Part shown: piece by piece, positions 5,655 to 5,669 of the stretch
Position numbering within the stretch: the stretch's first letter is position 1
Layout of the letters: each line of letters begins with the position of its first letter
Assembly (NCBI GenBank): GCA_945485605.1
Contig: CALYSG010000107.1
Coordinates: 1-5,669, forward strand
Source of the DNA: an uncultured Clostridia bacterium
GTDB lineage: Bacteria; Bacillota; Clostridia; Oscillospirales; CAG-272
Direction of reading: 5' to 3'
Length of the DNA: 5,669 nt
Translations under genes and position numbers: made by a program
Notes under the pieces: generated by a model
Told to the model about the DNA's origin: nothing
What the model saw: the letters and a program-made list of their open reading frames with translations, nothing else
Databases searched by the model: none

Positions 5655-5669
5655 AATAAGTTCTCTGCC

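Overview
The window looks like a chromosomal fragment of a low-to-mid GC anaerobic Firmicute, probably an uncultured gut-type Clostridia. This is inferred from consensus sigma-A promoters (TTGACA-N17-TATCAT and TTGACA-N17-TACAAT), strong AAGGAG/GGAGGT ribosome binding sites, a UPF0340 (YwlG-type) gene, and a fermentative acetate kinase. No rRNA, tRNA, CRISPR array, transposase or phage gene is visible.

Layout: positions 1-286 are non-coding and built of short palindromic and direct repeats. A plus-strand HAD phosphatase gene (Gph-like, 287-943) follows. It ends at a shared hairpin (995-1026) facing a minus-strand cluster of four genes that occupies 1049-4214. In transcription order these are a xylose-isomerase-like TIM-barrel protein (3288-4214), an RluA-family pseudouridine synthase (2638-3288, 1-nt TGATG overlap), a ten-helix EamA/DMT transporter (1626-2612, 25-nt gap) and a UPF0340 protein (1049-1600, 25-nt gap). 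The tight spacing and the single good promoter at 4248-4276 support one operon.

A 166-bp divergent promoter region (4215-4380) separates that operon from acetate kinase ackA (4381-5589, plus strand). The two promoters stand back to back, and their -35 boxes form the arms of a perfect 10-bp inverted repeat. After ackA comes a perfect 38-bp palindrome (5617-5654) without a U-tract. The window then ends in a sequence resembling its own beginning, so both ends appear to lie in dispersed repeat modules.

Functionally, ackA supplies ATP from acetyl phosphate in mixed-acid or butyrate-type fermentation. The HAD protein is a small phosphomonoesterase, probably for phosphoglycolate clean-up. The four-gene operon combines a putative sugar or cyclitol isomerase, an RNA modification enzyme, a metabolite exporter or importer, and a protein of unknown function; no shared pathway can be proven from the sequence. 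I see no convincing new system. The most interesting material is non-coding: the symmetric divergent promoter, the tandem palindromes before gph, the competing inverted repeat at the convergent terminator, and the repeat modules at both ends.
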